The position numbers were made by a program, and so were the translations under genes. A stretch of 64,000 bases of DNA. Source: Acidobacteriota bacterium (GTDB lineage: Bacteria > Acidobacteriota > Terriglobia > Terriglobales > Acidobacteriaceae). Positions 43,229 through 52,417 of the stretch are shown here, one piece after another. The notes under the pieces are model-generated. The model was not told where the DNA came from, ran no database searches, and saw nothing but the letters and a program-made list of their open reading frames with translations. Within the stretch, counting starts at the first letter, position 1, and each line of letters starts with the position of its first letter. The stretch is taken from the NCBI GenBank assembly GCA_018268915.1, contig JAFDVQ010000016.1:62001-126000 (forward strand), written 5' to 3'.

Positions 43229-44200
43229 TTAGATTTTCGGTTTGGCAGCCTGCCTGGATGCATCGCTTAGCTCACGCGCTCTGCGCAACTCATCGTTTTT
43301 GCGAAGACCCTCTTCAGTGCTTTTCAAGACGGAGTAGCCCCACGAGCCATTCTGGGCGGTTACCGCAAGGCTGCGAGCTAGCCCAGGGTTGTCATTCGAG
43401 CTCTGAATCAGCGCGCCGACCGCGGGTCCACACTGTGTCGAAAGGGAAGTGCCGGAATCGGGAGAGGCGTTGATCCGACACGCACTCGAGAGCGCCGACC
43501 CCGCGGCGATCTTGCTGCCTGATGGCTCGTATTCCCACCAGATATAGGCGACGGCGCCGCTTCCGTTGGACTGAGTTGGCTCGCCGTATTTCGCAATAAG
43601 CGCCTGCTTGAGGCTGTCGACCGCGGGAAGTTTGCCTGTCACAAAGTATTCCTCGCGGGCAACAGACAACACGCGCTCCTGGCCCGGCATGCCCATCGAA
43701 CTTACGTAATATCGAATTTGACCAGGCTGCAGTGGAGCGACGTAAGCGTTGCCACCGCGTCGAATTGCGTCGTCTTGCATGTCCTGCATAATTTGCGCAG
43801 AGGTCTTGACGACGCGGGCTTCAGCAAATTTGGCATCAAAGCCCTGGCGCACATGCTGGCCGTAAGTGTTGATGTTGTATCCTCGGCTGGCATTCTCCTT
43901 CACGACGAGGTGAGGGTCATCGCAAAGGATCACATTAGCTGCCTCGTCGAGTGCCATGCCGGGATGTACGCCAACCACGTCGTCGACCGGTTCGCCGGGC
44001 AAACGCTCGTTCGACAACTTCGCAGGGCAGGGCACATTGCCGCGCAGCTCTTTGGCCACCTGATCAGCCGTCGCGGGACCGGAGGACGCCACCTTTGAAG
44101 TGAGCGGGCTTCCTACGACGGGTCTGCTGTTGCTCTTGCAGCCGGTGAACAAGAGCGAGACTGCCGCAAACGCAAATGCAAATCTTGGAATTCGGTACAT
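43229..44200 (-). CDS. lipoprotein of unknown function
   Basis: 323 aa. The signal peptide and lipobox LFTGC at residues 16-20 mark a lipoprotein. The mature part has no family I recognise; it contains an acidic stretch, VHPGMALDEAANVILCDDPHL early (a pattern found in small-protein-A/BamE-like folds where a helix pair follows GMxxxEV), and a C-terminal charged helix. ATG 44200 is chosen because GGGAGG lies six bases upstream; an upstream in-frame start at 44311 would destroy the signal peptide and overlap the preceding gene. Middle gene of the three-gene envelope operon. Confidence 0.65.
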   Translation of the reverse strand: MYRIPRFAFAFAAVSLLFTGCKSNSRPVVGSPLTSKVASSGPATADQVAKELRGNVPCPAKLSNERLPGEPVDDVVGVHPGMALDEAANVILCDDPHLVVKENASRGYNINTYGQHVRQGFDAKFAEARVVKTSAQIMQDMQDDAIRRGGNAYVAPLQPGQIRYYVSSMGMPGQERVLSVAREEYFVTGKLPAVDSLKQALIAKYGEPTQSNGSGAVAYIWWEYEPSGSKIAAGSALSSACRINASPDSGTSLSTQCGPAVGALIQSSNDNPGLARSLAVTAQNGSWGYSVLKSTEEGLRKNDELRRARELSDASRQAAKPKI

Positions 44201-44249
44201 GAGTGGCCTCCCACCGACGAACGACTTTTGCCCAGATTTCTCGGGCGGA

Positions 44250-45020
44250 TCAGGATGCTCGCGCCGCAAGGAACCTCTTTGCGGCAACACCGGAGAAGTA
44301 GAGGCTTGCAAGAACGGACAGATAGATTCCCAGCCCGATGGAGATGGCTTTCATCATTTCGTCCTGTGCCTGCTGCTGCATCTCTGCAAGCGGACCGGCT
44401 GGAGATCCGCCAATCGCGTTGTTGATCGTGCTCCGCACCATCAACCCGACAATGACCATGAAGATGAGCGGAAGCATCCCGCCAAGAATTGCGCGCTTGT
44501 CTTTCCAGAAGTGGTGCAGCAGAGGCCCGGCGAGGCATGCGAGACCGATCAGGCCGTAGATACCCGCGCTTGGGTGTCCGTTTCTTTCCAGGATTTCGAG
44601 CACATTGTTGGCATTGAGCATTCCGAGCACTTGCCAGAATGTGAACTCTATCTTTCCGCCAAACGGGACTTGCACAGAAACGGCCGTTAGAAAGAACCAG
44701 GCGACAACAATCAGCCCCTCAGCAATCAAAGCGGGCATTCCGAACCTGGCAACGAGATTCGAGGCGACTGCGGCCCCTTTCTCTTTCGCCGCGTTAAGGG
44801 CAACCTCCGCCTGTTCTTTCGCGATCTGCGATTCCGAAACGGCGAGGATTCCACGGATCTGTCCCTGAGAGTCGATTTCGACATCGACAGCCATTCCGAC
44901 CTTGGCCGGCACCTCAGACCGCCAGAGTCCATCTAGAACAAATGGGTATTGTTGGCCGTCGACAATCAACAAACCAGGACCGGAGTTCGGCTCGCGCAAT
45001 ATCTTGCCTCGTTTTGACAT
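44250..45020 (-). CDS. membrane protein of unknown function with N-terminal beta domain
   Basis: 256 aa. A short soluble beta domain (about 1-60, GKILREPNSGPGLLIVDGQQ, EVPAKVGMAVDVEID) that resembles a small OB or cold-shock-like barrel is followed by a charged helix and four predicted membrane helices (LIAEGLIVVAWFFLTAVSV, IYGLIGLACLAGPLLHHF, ILGGMLPLIFMVIVGLMV, AISIGLGIYLSVLASLYF). ATG 45020 has GGAAAGGA before it. First gene of the envelope operon, transcribed away from the ECF sigma/kinase pair, with 258 bp between the starts. No known family assigned. Confidence 0.65.
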   Translation of the reverse strand: MSKRGKILREPNSGPGLLIVDGQQYPFVLDGLWRSEVPAKVGMAVDVEIDSQGQIRGILAVSESQIAKEQAEVALNAAKEKGAAVASNLVARFGMPALIAEGLIVVAWFFLTAVSVQVPFGGKIEFTFWQVLGMLNANNVLEILERNGHPSAGIYGLIGLACLAGPLLHHFWKDKRAILGGMLPLIFMVIVGLMVRSTINNAIGGSPAGPLAEMQQQAQDEMMKAISIGLGIYLSVLASLYFSGVAAKRFLAARAS

Positions 45021-45278
45021 GATGCTGTCCTTTCCAAAGCCAACCTGATGCCGGCTCACTTCGCTTTGCGCAGTCCGGGTCGAATAACCGTCATCGACCT
45101 CGCAAAAAAAAGGTGAGTTGCTTTGATGAAGGGTGGAATGTTGCTGACGAGGGTTTTTCTTGCGCCAGGTTGTGACGAATGGTACGATTTGTTCACTTTC
45201 AGGAGGACAGGTTTCAATTCCCATCCTCCAGGCCTCACATACTCCCCGATTTCAGACAAACGAATAGGAACGGCCGGC

Positions 45279-45893
45279 ATGGCGCACGAAGATACCGCCA
45301 GGATTTATGAGCTGGAGCCGGACAATATCCATCTGGATCCGGACCGGCTCAAGAACCAACGTGGAGCGCTGGATGTCCTTTTCAGCCTCACGTATGAGGA
45401 GCTGCGGCGCCTCGCATCGAGCGTCAAGCGGTTTGATGGCAGCGCAACTCTCAATCCAACAGCGCTGGTCAACGAAGCATGGTTGAAGCTGGCGCGGTGT
45501 CCGGAACTTGCATCAGCATCCCGCCTCCACTTCAAACGGATTGCAGCCAGGGCAATGCGACAAATTCTTGTCGAGGCCGCTCGCAAACGCAACTCCGAGA
45601 AACGTGGAGGTGAAGATGCCGTGCTGATTACATTCGATGAATCGACCACACCGGTTGCGACATCAAGCATGGATCTGCTCGCGCTCGATTCCGCGCTCGA
45701 TGAGTTCGCCCGTATTCACCCGCGCCAGGCCATGATGGTGGAGAGCCGATTCTTTGGCGGATTCGAGATCGCGGAGACAGCAGCGCTTCTGGGCGTTTCT
45801 GAAGCCACGATTCTGCGCGACTGGCGAGCGGCAAAGGCATGGCTGGGAACTGCAATTCGCGCAGAGGGCGGCCGCCAGCGCCGCTCCAGCTAA
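45279..45893 (+). CDS. ECF-like sigma factor (acidobacterial/planctomycete type)
   Basis: 204 aa. Sigma region 2 (ALDVLFSLTYEELRRLASSVKR, TALVNEAWLKLA, HFKRIAARAMRQILVEAAR) and region 4 (LDEFARIHPRQAMMVESRFFGGFEIAETAALLGVSEATILRDW) match the sigma subfamily found mainly in Acidobacteriota and Planctomycetota. That subfamily is usually encoded next to a PknB-type kinase, as here. ATG 45279 has AGGA about 10 bases upstream; the longer in-frame start at 45123 reads through leader sequence. In the leader GGAGGA (45202-45207) and TCCTCC (45224-45229) could form a hairpin. Confidence 0.88.
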   Translation: MAHEDTARIYELEPDNIHLDPDRLKNQRGALDVLFSLTYEELRRLASSVKRFDGSATLNPTALVNEAWLKLARCPELASASRLHFKRIAARAMRQILVEAARKRNSEKRGGEDAVLITFDESTTPVATSSMDLLALDSALDEFARIHPRQAMMVESRFFGGFEIAETAALLGVSEATILRDWRAAKAWLGTAIRAEGGRQRRSS

Positions 45894-45907
45894 AGCAGAG
45901 AGCAACA

Positions 45908-48580
45908 ATGGAACGCGCCCGGTGGGAACAAATTCAGGCTCTCTTCCATGAGACTGCGTCTCTTCCCGCCTCGGAATGGAAACAACATCTTGAAATGGCT
46001 GCAGCAGGAGATTCGCGCCTCGTCGACGAAGTTCTGGTGCTTCTCAAAGAGGACGCGCAACCTTCGCTGCTGGACAAAGGCATTGCTCAGGTTGCGGGTG
46101 AAGTCCTCCACAACACCCAGTCGCCGACCCACGCAGGAGACTTCGGCTCTTACCGCATAATTCGCGTTGTTGGCGAAGGCGGGATGGGAATTGTTTATCT
46201 GGCCGAACGAAAGGAGGTGGGAGGCCTCGTAGCAATCAAGGTGCTGCGCGATGCCTGGCTATCGCCATCGCGACGAGAGCGATTCGCCGCCGAGCAACAT
46301 GTCCTAGCGCAATTGAATCATCCATCAATCGCGCGCCTCTACGACGCAGACACGCTTGCAGATGGAACTCCATGGTTCGTGATGGAGTACGTTGACGGCA
46401 TTCCAATCACGGATTATTGCCGCCGGTGCTCATGCTCGCTGGACCAGCGGCTGCGGCTATTCCGGTCTGTGTGCGAAGCTGTTCAATACGCTCATGCGCA
46501 CGCCGTAATTCATCGTGATCTGAAGCCATCGAACATATTCGTAAATGCGGACGGCACCGTACGGCTGCTCGACTTTGGAATCTCCAAACAACTTGAGAGC
46601 CTCGATGCGCCCTCGAGTCAGACAATGACAGGTTTGCGTCTGCTCACCCCGGCTTATGCGGCCCCGGAACAGATCCGCGGCGATCAGGTTGGCGTTCACA
46701 CCGACGTGTATGCGCTCGGAGTCATTTTGTTTGAACTTCTGACGGATCAACTTCCATTCGATCTGTCCAACCTGACGCCGGCGGAAGCGACAAGCATTGT
46801 GGTGAGCTTCGATCCAGGGAAGCCATCGAGCCGTAACAAGCGAGATACCAACGCGAGGGCGGCGTCGCCGCCTATCAGCCGCTCGGCGTGGGCGGATGTC
46901 GATACATTGTGTCTCACTGCGATGCACAAAGATCCGCAACGAAGGTATCGTTCGGTTGAAGCACTGATTCGCGACATCGATCACTATCTCGAGGCCGAAC
47001 CGCTCGAAGCTCGACCGGACAGCATTCGATACAAGACAGAGAAGTTCGTTCGTCGCAATTGGCAGGCGGTGTCGGCTTCGGCCGCGGTTGTCGCTCTGCT
47101 CTTCGGACTGACCGGATTCTTCACCTGGCGGCTAACCAATGCCCGCAACGCTGCTTTAGCTGAATCCGAGAGAACCCAACGAATTCAACGCTTCATGATC
47201 GATGTGTTCCAGGGTGGAGATGCGGTTGCAGGTCCGGCAGCTGAATTGAAGGTGATTGACATGCTCGATCGGGGAGCTCGCGAGGCCAAGGCGCTCGACT
47301 CCGATCCGAAGGTGAAAGCAGACTTATTGTTTAACTTCGCTGAGATCTACGAAAAGCAGGGACAGTTTGAGAAGGCTGAACCGCTTTTCCAGTCTGCGCT
47401 GGAACAGCGAAAACATATCTACGGAACCGAAAGTACCGAGGTTGCCGAGGCGCTGACCGCATTAGCCCTTATGCGTGCCGATCAATCGCGGCTGGATGAG
47501 GCGGAACGGCTAGCACGCGAAGCCATGACGTTGGAATCGGAATCGTTAGATCCGGGTGCCTCAATCTTTGCAAACGCAACGATCACACTGGGGAAAATCC
47601 TCGGGCAAAAGGGACAGCATGAAGAAGCGATTCGCCTGTTGAATGCAGAGCTTGAACGGCAGTCGGGGAGTGGTGCTCCCAATACTCAGCTCACGACGCT
47701 TCTTTCCGCATTGGCAGACGTAAACTACAACGCTGGTCATTATGAAGTGTGCGTGCCTCTGTATAAGCGACTCATCGAAATGCATCGCCAAATCTACGGA
47801 CCCAATCATCCTTTAGTGGCGGGAGATTTCAGCAGTCTTGGCGCAACGATGATAGACCTCGGCTACTACGACGAAGCCGAGACGTACAGCAGGCAAGCGC
47901 TGGATCTCAATCGGACTTACTACGGAGCCGACAATCCAAAGGTGGCCGCGAATCTCACAACCCTCGGTCGGGCATTCATCTATGAAAAGAAATATGATCA
48001 AGCGGCAGACGTGCTTGGCCAGGCATTGTCTGTTCAGATGCGGCTCTTCGGGCCTGTTCATTCATCGATTGCGGAGACTCTGAACGAACTGGGAAATGTG
48101 GCATCCATGCGCAACCAACTCGATGATGCCGAGGCGAAGTTCAGACGAGTGGTGGAGATCTATCGCTCGATCTACGGCGACCATCATTCTTTCGTCGCGA
48201 TTGCGATGTCAAATGTCGCAAGTATTCGCATGGACAAGAAGGACTACGCGGGAGCCGAGCGTATTTACCGCGACGTCGTGCAGCGTTTCTCTGAAGCCTT
48301 GTCAGCAGACAATGTGAACACTGGCATTGCGCGTGTCAAGCTTGGCAGGACGCTGCTTCGAGAAAGCCGTTTTGGGGAAGCCGAAGCTGAAACGCTCGCG
48401 GGCTACAAGATTCTGCAGAAACAGACCGAGCCATCGACCAGCTTTCTTCGCGCTGCACGAAGGGACCTCGTGACAGAATATGAAGCCTTGAAACGCCCAA
48501 CCGAATCCGCCAGGTTTAGAGCTGAGTTGGTATCATCCTCAGCACAAACAAGGCCCGCATCAGTTCAAGCCGTTCATTGA
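45908..48580 (+). CDS. Ser/Thr protein kinase with TPR repeats
   Basis: 890 aa. N-terminal segment (1-75) of the kind found in acidobacterial kinases (MERARWEQIQALFHE); PknB-type kinase domain about 80-360 with Gly loop VGEGGMGIVY, Lys111 in VAIK, HRDLKPSN (202-209), DFG (222-224) and AAPEQIRGD; one membrane helix about 388-408; then an extracytoplasmic series of about nine TPRs of the kinesin-light-chain type (GAEAD/YEKQGQFEKAEPLF style). All catalytic residues are present. It follows the ECF sigma by 14 nt and is probably its signalling partner. Confidence 0.92.
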   Translation: MERARWEQIQALFHETASLPASEWKQHLEMAAAGDSRLVDEVLVLLKEDAQPSLLDKGIAQVAGEVLHNTQSPTHAGDFGSYRIIRVVGEGGMGIVYLAERKEVGGLVAIKVLRDAWLSPSRRERFAAEQHVLAQLNHPSIARLYDADTLADGTPWFVMEYVDGIPITDYCRRCSCSLDQRLRLFRSVCEAVQYAHAHAVIHRDLKPSNIFVNADGTVRLLDFGISKQLESLDAPSSQTMTGLRLLTPAYAAPEQIRGDQVGVHTDVYALGVILFELLTDQLPFDLSNLTPAEATSIVVSFDPGKPSSRNKRDTNARAASPPISRSAWADVDTLCLTAMHKDPQRRYRSVEALIRDIDHYLEAEPLEARPDSIRYKTEKFVRRNWQAVSASAAVVALLFGLTGFFTWRLTNARNAALAESERTQRIQRFMIDVFQGGDAVAGPAAELKVIDMLDRGAREAKALDSDPKVKADLLFNFAEIYEKQGQFEKAEPLFQSALEQRKHIYGTESTEVAEALTALALMRADQSRLDEAERLAREAMTLESESLDPGASIFANATITLGKILGQKGQHEEAIRLLNAELERQSGSGAPNTQLTTLLSALADVNYNAGHYEVCVPLYKRLIEMHRQIYGPNHPLVAGDFSSLGATMIDLGYYDEAETYSRQALDLNRTYYGADNPKVAANLTTLGRAFIYEKKYDQAADVLGQALSVQMRLFGPVHSSIAETLNELGNVASMRNQLDDAEAKFRRVVEIYRSIYGDHHSFVAIAMSNVASIRMDKKDYAGAERIYRDVVQRFSEALSADNVNTGIARVKLGRTLLRESRFGEAEAETLAGYKILQKQTEPSTSFLRAARRDLVTEYEALKRPTESARFRAELVSSSAQTRPASVQAVH

Positions 48581-48612
48581 AAGGCGGCCGATATCTACCG
48601 GGCAACCGCCTT
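48581..48612 (+). terminator. weak hairpin after the kinase gene
   Basis: AAGGCGG (48581-48587) and CCGCCTT (48606-48612) form a 7-bp stem with an 18-nt loop, just after the stop. Only two T follow, so termination is uncertain. A second hairpin CACTCA/TGAGTG lies at 48622-48641. Confidence 0.3.
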
Positions 48613-49232
48613 ATCGGTACTCACTCATTGGTGACTGAGTGGCCCAATCGCATTCCCAGCGAAGGGGCGACTGAGAGGTGCCGCCATCGAGGAGGATAGA
48701 ATGTTCTGTGTGATCGATGTCCTCAGTAACATCGTTGACAATTACACGCCTCAACAACCGGTTCATATACGTCGACGGTCGCTCTGATAAGGAACTTCTG
48801 CACCGGGACGGTGATTGCCATCTCGGGTTACATCGTGAAATGGACTGAAAGCTATGTTCTCGCGTTCTGGTTCGGATTTGCCCTTACCTCAGTCGCATTG
48901 ATCGTTTTCTTCGTCTATCGCCATCTCATCCGAAGCGGCGGCGGATAAGAACTCGCCGTCGCTGTAACCGAAGACGAGGTTCACCTTCTGGAGTTCGACG
49001 GCTCAGCCGGCGCTGCCGCGAATTGAATGGGCCATCAGATCTGCCAAACGCATCATGAGCCGAGCTCGGCAAAAACCGCGAACTATGTTGCGAAAGCCAA
49101 TTCGCAATCGAATGGAAGGCCAGCCTCAGTTGCGCATCATCTTTGCAGCGGCGCTTACCGGCAACGGCGCTCCGACACAAACACGCTGTACTCTCCGATT
49201 CAATCCGGAACTGAGTTGCATGACTACACAGC
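48613..49232. other. gene-poor stretch before nagA with decayed coding sequence
   Basis: AGGAGG followed by an ATG at about 48700 opens only a 28-codon frame, possibly the original start of a gene now broken. The MFS tail at 48778-48948 lies in another frame. The final 280 bp before nagA show no recognisable coding sequence and no strong ribosome binding site for the nagA ATG. Confidence 0.45.
48778..48948 (+). pseudogene. C-terminal fragment of an MFS transporter
   Basis: In one open frame the sequence reads VALIRNFCTGTVIAISGYIV and then KWTESYVLAFWFGFALTSVALIVFFVYRHL before a TAA. This is the pattern of helices 11 and 12 of an anion/sugar-type MFS permease (TGYIVxxTGSYxxAF theme) with a short charged tail. 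There is no upstream transporter; the frame opens right after a stop. It is the residue of a lost permease at the edge of the amino-sugar locus, whose present permease is at 61903. Confidence 0.5.
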
Positions 49233-50402
49233 ATGAATGAAGTGGAAATTGTAGGACTCGATCCTGAAACTGAAGCGCCGATTCGCGTGAAATGCGAAAA
49301 GGGCATCATCGTGTCCGTCGAGCCAGCAGATGTTGAATCCGAACTGTATCTTTCGCCCGGCCTCATCGATCTTCAGGTCAATGGTTATGCTGGTGTCGAT
49401 CTCAATGCTGAGCAAATATCGGCCGAAATCGTTCTCAGTCTCGTTGATCAAATGCTCGCGAATGGCGTCACGTGCTTTGTTCCCACTCTGATCACTGCTC
49501 CGGAGGAACGAATATGCCGTGCGCTGAGGGTCATTGCGGATGCACGCAGGCTATATTTCCGCGTGGCAGAATGCGTCCCCTTTATTCATGTCGAAGGCCC
49601 GCACATATCGCCAATAGAGGGCTACAGAGGGGCGCATCCCGAGGCGTTCATTCGACCTCCCTCGATTGCGGAATTTGGTCGCTGGCAAAGAGCGGCCGGT
49701 GGTGCCGTCGGTAAAGTGACGCTTTCGCCTCACTACCAGGGCTCAGTCGAATACATAGAGGCGCTGAGCAAACAGGGTGTGCACGTCTCCATCGGGCACA
49801 CGCATGCGTCGCCCGAGCAAATCAGAGATGCCGTTGACGCCGGAGCCAGGCTCTCCACTCATCTCGGCAATGGCCTTGCGGATGTGATCGCGAGGCATCA
49901 GAATCCCATTTGGATGCAGCTGGCTGACGACAGACTCTCCACGTCGTTCATTGCGGACGGACATCACCTGCCTGCGTACGTTTTCAAAGCGATGCTGCGA
50001 GCTAAGGGAATCGATAGAGCGATCCTTGTGTCGGATTCTGTCGCTCTGGCTGGAATGCCGCCCGGTGTCTACACATCTGCTATAGGAGGACAGGTCGAGC
50101 TGCGCCCTGATGGAAGACTGTGCATGAAAGGTTCAGAGTATCTGGCCGGGTCGACTGCATCGTTGTCGTGCTGCGTTGCAAATGCTATACGGTCCGCAGG
50201 GATTCCACTCAAGGACGCTCTTCGCATGGCAACGGTGAATCCAGGCACTTTTGTCGGAGGGCGAGGCAGGCTCGCGGTTGGGGCGCGCGCCGACTTTATA
50301 CGTTTCAGAATGACTGGCACATTGGCCATCGCAGATGTTTGGCTTGCAGGAGAGCGAGTCTACGCTGATTGTGAACGCGGAGATGATGGGAGAGCCGTAT
50401 GA
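49233..50402 (+). CDS. nagA: N-acetylglucosamine-6-phosphate deacetylase
   Basis: 389-aa amidohydrolase-superfamily enzyme that removes acetate from GlcNAc-6-phosphate. Motifs: LSPGLIDLQVNGYAGVD at the first barrel strand, metal ligand Glu in HVEGPHIS, His residues in SIGHTHASP and STHLGNG, and the catalytic Asp in LVSDSVALAGMPPG. GlcNAc-6-P is made by the ROK kinase whose start overlaps this stop by 4 nt; the product glucosamine-6-phosphate goes to NagB encoded 7 kb downstream. ATG 49233 has no clear ribosome binding site. Confidence 0.88.
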   Translation: MNEVEIVGLDPETEAPIRVKCEKGIIVSVEPADVESELYLSPGLIDLQVNGYAGVDLNAEQISAEIVLSLVDQMLANGVTCFVPTLITAPEERICRALRVIADARRLYFRVAECVPFIHVEGPHISPIEGYRGAHPEAFIRPPSIAEFGRWQRAAGGAVGKVTLSPHYQGSVEYIEALSKQGVHVSIGHTHASPEQIRDAVDAGARLSTHLGNGLADVIARHQNPIWMQLADDRLSTSFIADGHHLPAYVFKAMLRAKGIDRAILVSDSVALAGMPPGVYTSAIGGQVELRPDGRLCMKGSEYLAGSTASLSCCVANAIRSAGIPLKDALRMATVNPGTFVGGRGRLAVGARADFIRFRMTGTLAIADVWLAGERVYADCERGDDGRAV

Positions 50403-51310
50403 GCCTTATCGGCGCGATCGACATCGGTGGAACAAAGACTGCCATTGGAGTGGTGGACGAAAACGGAACAGTCAATCATGAGTGCGAACTGTCGACCGAC
50501 CCGACGCGAGGGTTCATCGATTCCATGCAGCGGATCCGGCGCAAGCTGCACGAAGTGGCAGATGAGGCCGGGTCGATCGATGGGATCGGAATATGCTGCC
50601 CAGGACCGCTCGATCCGTTTGCTGGAATCCTCGGCGAAGTTGGCACACTACCTGGTTGGCAGGGAGGCAGTCTTGTCAAGGGATTCGAAGAGGAATTCCG
50701 CGTGCGTGTGGCAGTTGAGAACGACGCCGACGCTGCGGCCCTTGCAGAGCACAAGTGGGGCTCAGGAAAGGGAACTGAGAGTTTCATCTACATCACCATC
50801 AGTACCGGAATCGGAGGCGGAGTCATACTTGGAGGCCGGCTCTATCGGGGGTCACATGGCGCACACCCTGAGCTCGGCCATCAGATCATCTCTGATTCGG
50901 GGCCCCTTTGCTACTGCGGTGCGCGTGGATGCTGGGAGAGTCTTGCCAGCGGAACAGCGATGAGCGAATGGATGCGAGAGACCGAATCTGAACTCGGAGT
51001 GCTCACGGCTGCGGAGATCTGCGGCCGAGCCAGGAATGGAGAGGAACGCGCTCTACGTGTCACTGCGCGCGAGAGCTACTTCCTCGGGCTAGGCCTTTCA
51101 AACATCGTCACGCTATTCACGCCCGAGGTAATCGCGCTGGGAGGCGGCGTGATGAAAAGCAGCGATCTCATTTTAGGAGATGCACTCGCTGTCGTTAACC
51201 GACTGTGCACTCAAGTTCCAGTCGAAGGGACCAGAATTACACTCTCATCCATTAGTTCGAAGGTAGGTCTCCTCGGAGCGCATGAGGCTTGGGCATCGCG
51301 ATTTTTGTGA
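50399..51310 (+). CDS. ROK-family sugar kinase, probably N-acetylglucosamine kinase
   Basis: 303 aa. ATP-binding GAIDIGGTKTAIGVV at the N-terminus, catalytic region VENDADAAALAEH, and the ROK zinc site built from His in LGHQIISD and Cys residues in CYCGARGCWES are all intact. No DNA-binding domain is present, so it is a kinase and not a NagC-like repressor. Overlap with nagA strongly suggests GlcNAc as substrate; ROK kinases for glucose or ManNAc look similar. Confidence 0.85.
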   Translation: MSLIGAIDIGGTKTAIGVVDENGTVNHECELSTDPTRGFIDSMQRIRRKLHEVADEAGSIDGIGICCPGPLDPFAGILGEVGTLPGWQGGSLVKGFEEEFRVRVAVENDADAAALAEHKWGSGKGTESFIYITISTGIGGGVILGGRLYRGSHGAHPELGHQIISDSGPLCYCGARGCWESLASGTAMSEWMRETESELGVLTAAEICGRARNGEERALRVTARESYFLGLGLSNIVTLFTPEVIALGGGVMKSSDLILGDALAVVNRLCTQVPVEGTRITLSSISSKVGLLGAHEAWASRFL

Positions 51311-51419
51311 TTGCATTTGTAAAATCCCCATTCAAGCCAGGCACAGCCTCTGATCGATGCACTGGCTATGAAGCAAGCCGCACTCGCGCATTAACAATCA
51401 ATTCGCCGGGCGACATCGG

Positions 51420-52349
51420 CTATACAGTTGAATACCTGCTGCAAAGCTCTCGGATTTGACTTACCAGCTTCGGGACGCCGGTCGCGGCAGGGAAGTGACC
51501 GGCTGAGTCCCCTTCATATTCAGCCGACATATAGCCCTGGTGACCAGCCCGCGCAAACATCTGCCAAACACGATTCATATCCACCGGAGTGCCGTCCGGA
51601 AAATGGTCCCGGATGTGAGTGTGGGTGGCATATGGAAGGCAAGCCGCAATCTGCGCATATGCGTCTTGCGCCGGCGTGGCGATGAAGTTTGTAATGTCAA
51701 GATTGATGCCCGCAAATGGTGAATTGACGCGCTGCATGACCTCAAGACATGCATCCGCACTCTGTGTCACTCCGTCATGGTCTTCCAACCCTAGCGTGAT
51801 TCCTTTTGCGCCGGAGTAGTCACATGCTGCCTTCATCGTCTCAACTACCCAGTTGATTGCCTCCTTTGCGTCAGCTCCCGCAGGAAGCTTTCCCGCAAAG
51901 ATCCTCAGGTGAGAGGTTCCGAGGGCGTCGGTCACGTCTATCCACTTCTTTAATTCCGTAAGGCTCTCAGCGCGTTTTGCCGAGTCAGCTTGAACCATAC
52001 TTACGCCACATGCCGCGCCTGAGAATGAGACACCGTGTCTGTACGCTAACTTACGCAGACCATGGAGGTAGCCTGGCTCTGATGACTTCAGGTAATAAGC
52101 AGTGATGTCCACCGCCAAGACACGCAGTTCGACTGCCTTCAAGATGAAATCTTCGAGGGTCATCGCACCGCGACGGAGCTCCTCATTGTAGGAGTAGGCA
52201 CAACAGCCCGGCATCAGCCTCGCTTCGCTGGATTTTCCCTGGTCGTCTATAGGAGTTACGGCTGCGATACGCTCTCCGGCAGCACCCATCGCGGATGCAG
52301 TCAGGGTGCCGGCTGCAGCGTTCTTCACAAACTCTCGGCGGCTGATCAT
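51420..52349 (-). CDS. Tat-exported sugar phosphate isomerase/epimerase-like TIM-barrel protein
   Basis: 309 aa. Twin-arginine leader (ISRREFVKNAAAGTLTASAMG) and an AP-endonuclease-2-like (xylose isomerase-like) TIM barrel. Metal-ligand type motifs are visible in LGLEDHDG (Glu) and NLDITNF (Asp), THIRDHF (His) and SAEYEGD (Glu). ATG 52349 is chosen because AGGAG lies before it and the leader starts there. It follows the Gfo/Idh/MocA gene by 68 nt on the same strand, a common partnership in keto-sugar chemistry. The substrate is unknown. Confidence 0.82.
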   Translation of the reverse strand: MISRREFVKNAAAGTLTASAMGAAGERIAAVTPIDDQGKSSEARLMPGCCAYSYNEELRRGAMTLEDFILKAVELRVLAVDITAYYLKSSEPGYLHGLRKLAYRHGVSFSGAACGVSMVQADSAKRAESLTELKKWIDVTDALGTSHLRIFAGKLPAGADAKEAINWVVETMKAACDYSGAKGITLGLEDHDGVTQSADACLEVMQRVNSPFAGINLDITNFIATPAQDAYAQIAACLPYATHTHIRDHFPDGTPVDMNRVWQMFARAGHQGYMSAEYEGDSAGHFPAATGVPKLVSQIRELCSRYSTV

Positions 52350-52417
52350 TTTTTCATCTCCTGGGGTTGAGTTTCTGTTTGCGAATCGTTCTGCCTCAAG
52401 CCGGTTATGCCTACGCC

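Noticed and set aside
48622..48641. CACTCA/TGAGTG hairpin as an intrinsic terminator
   Set aside because: Short stem and no T tract follows.
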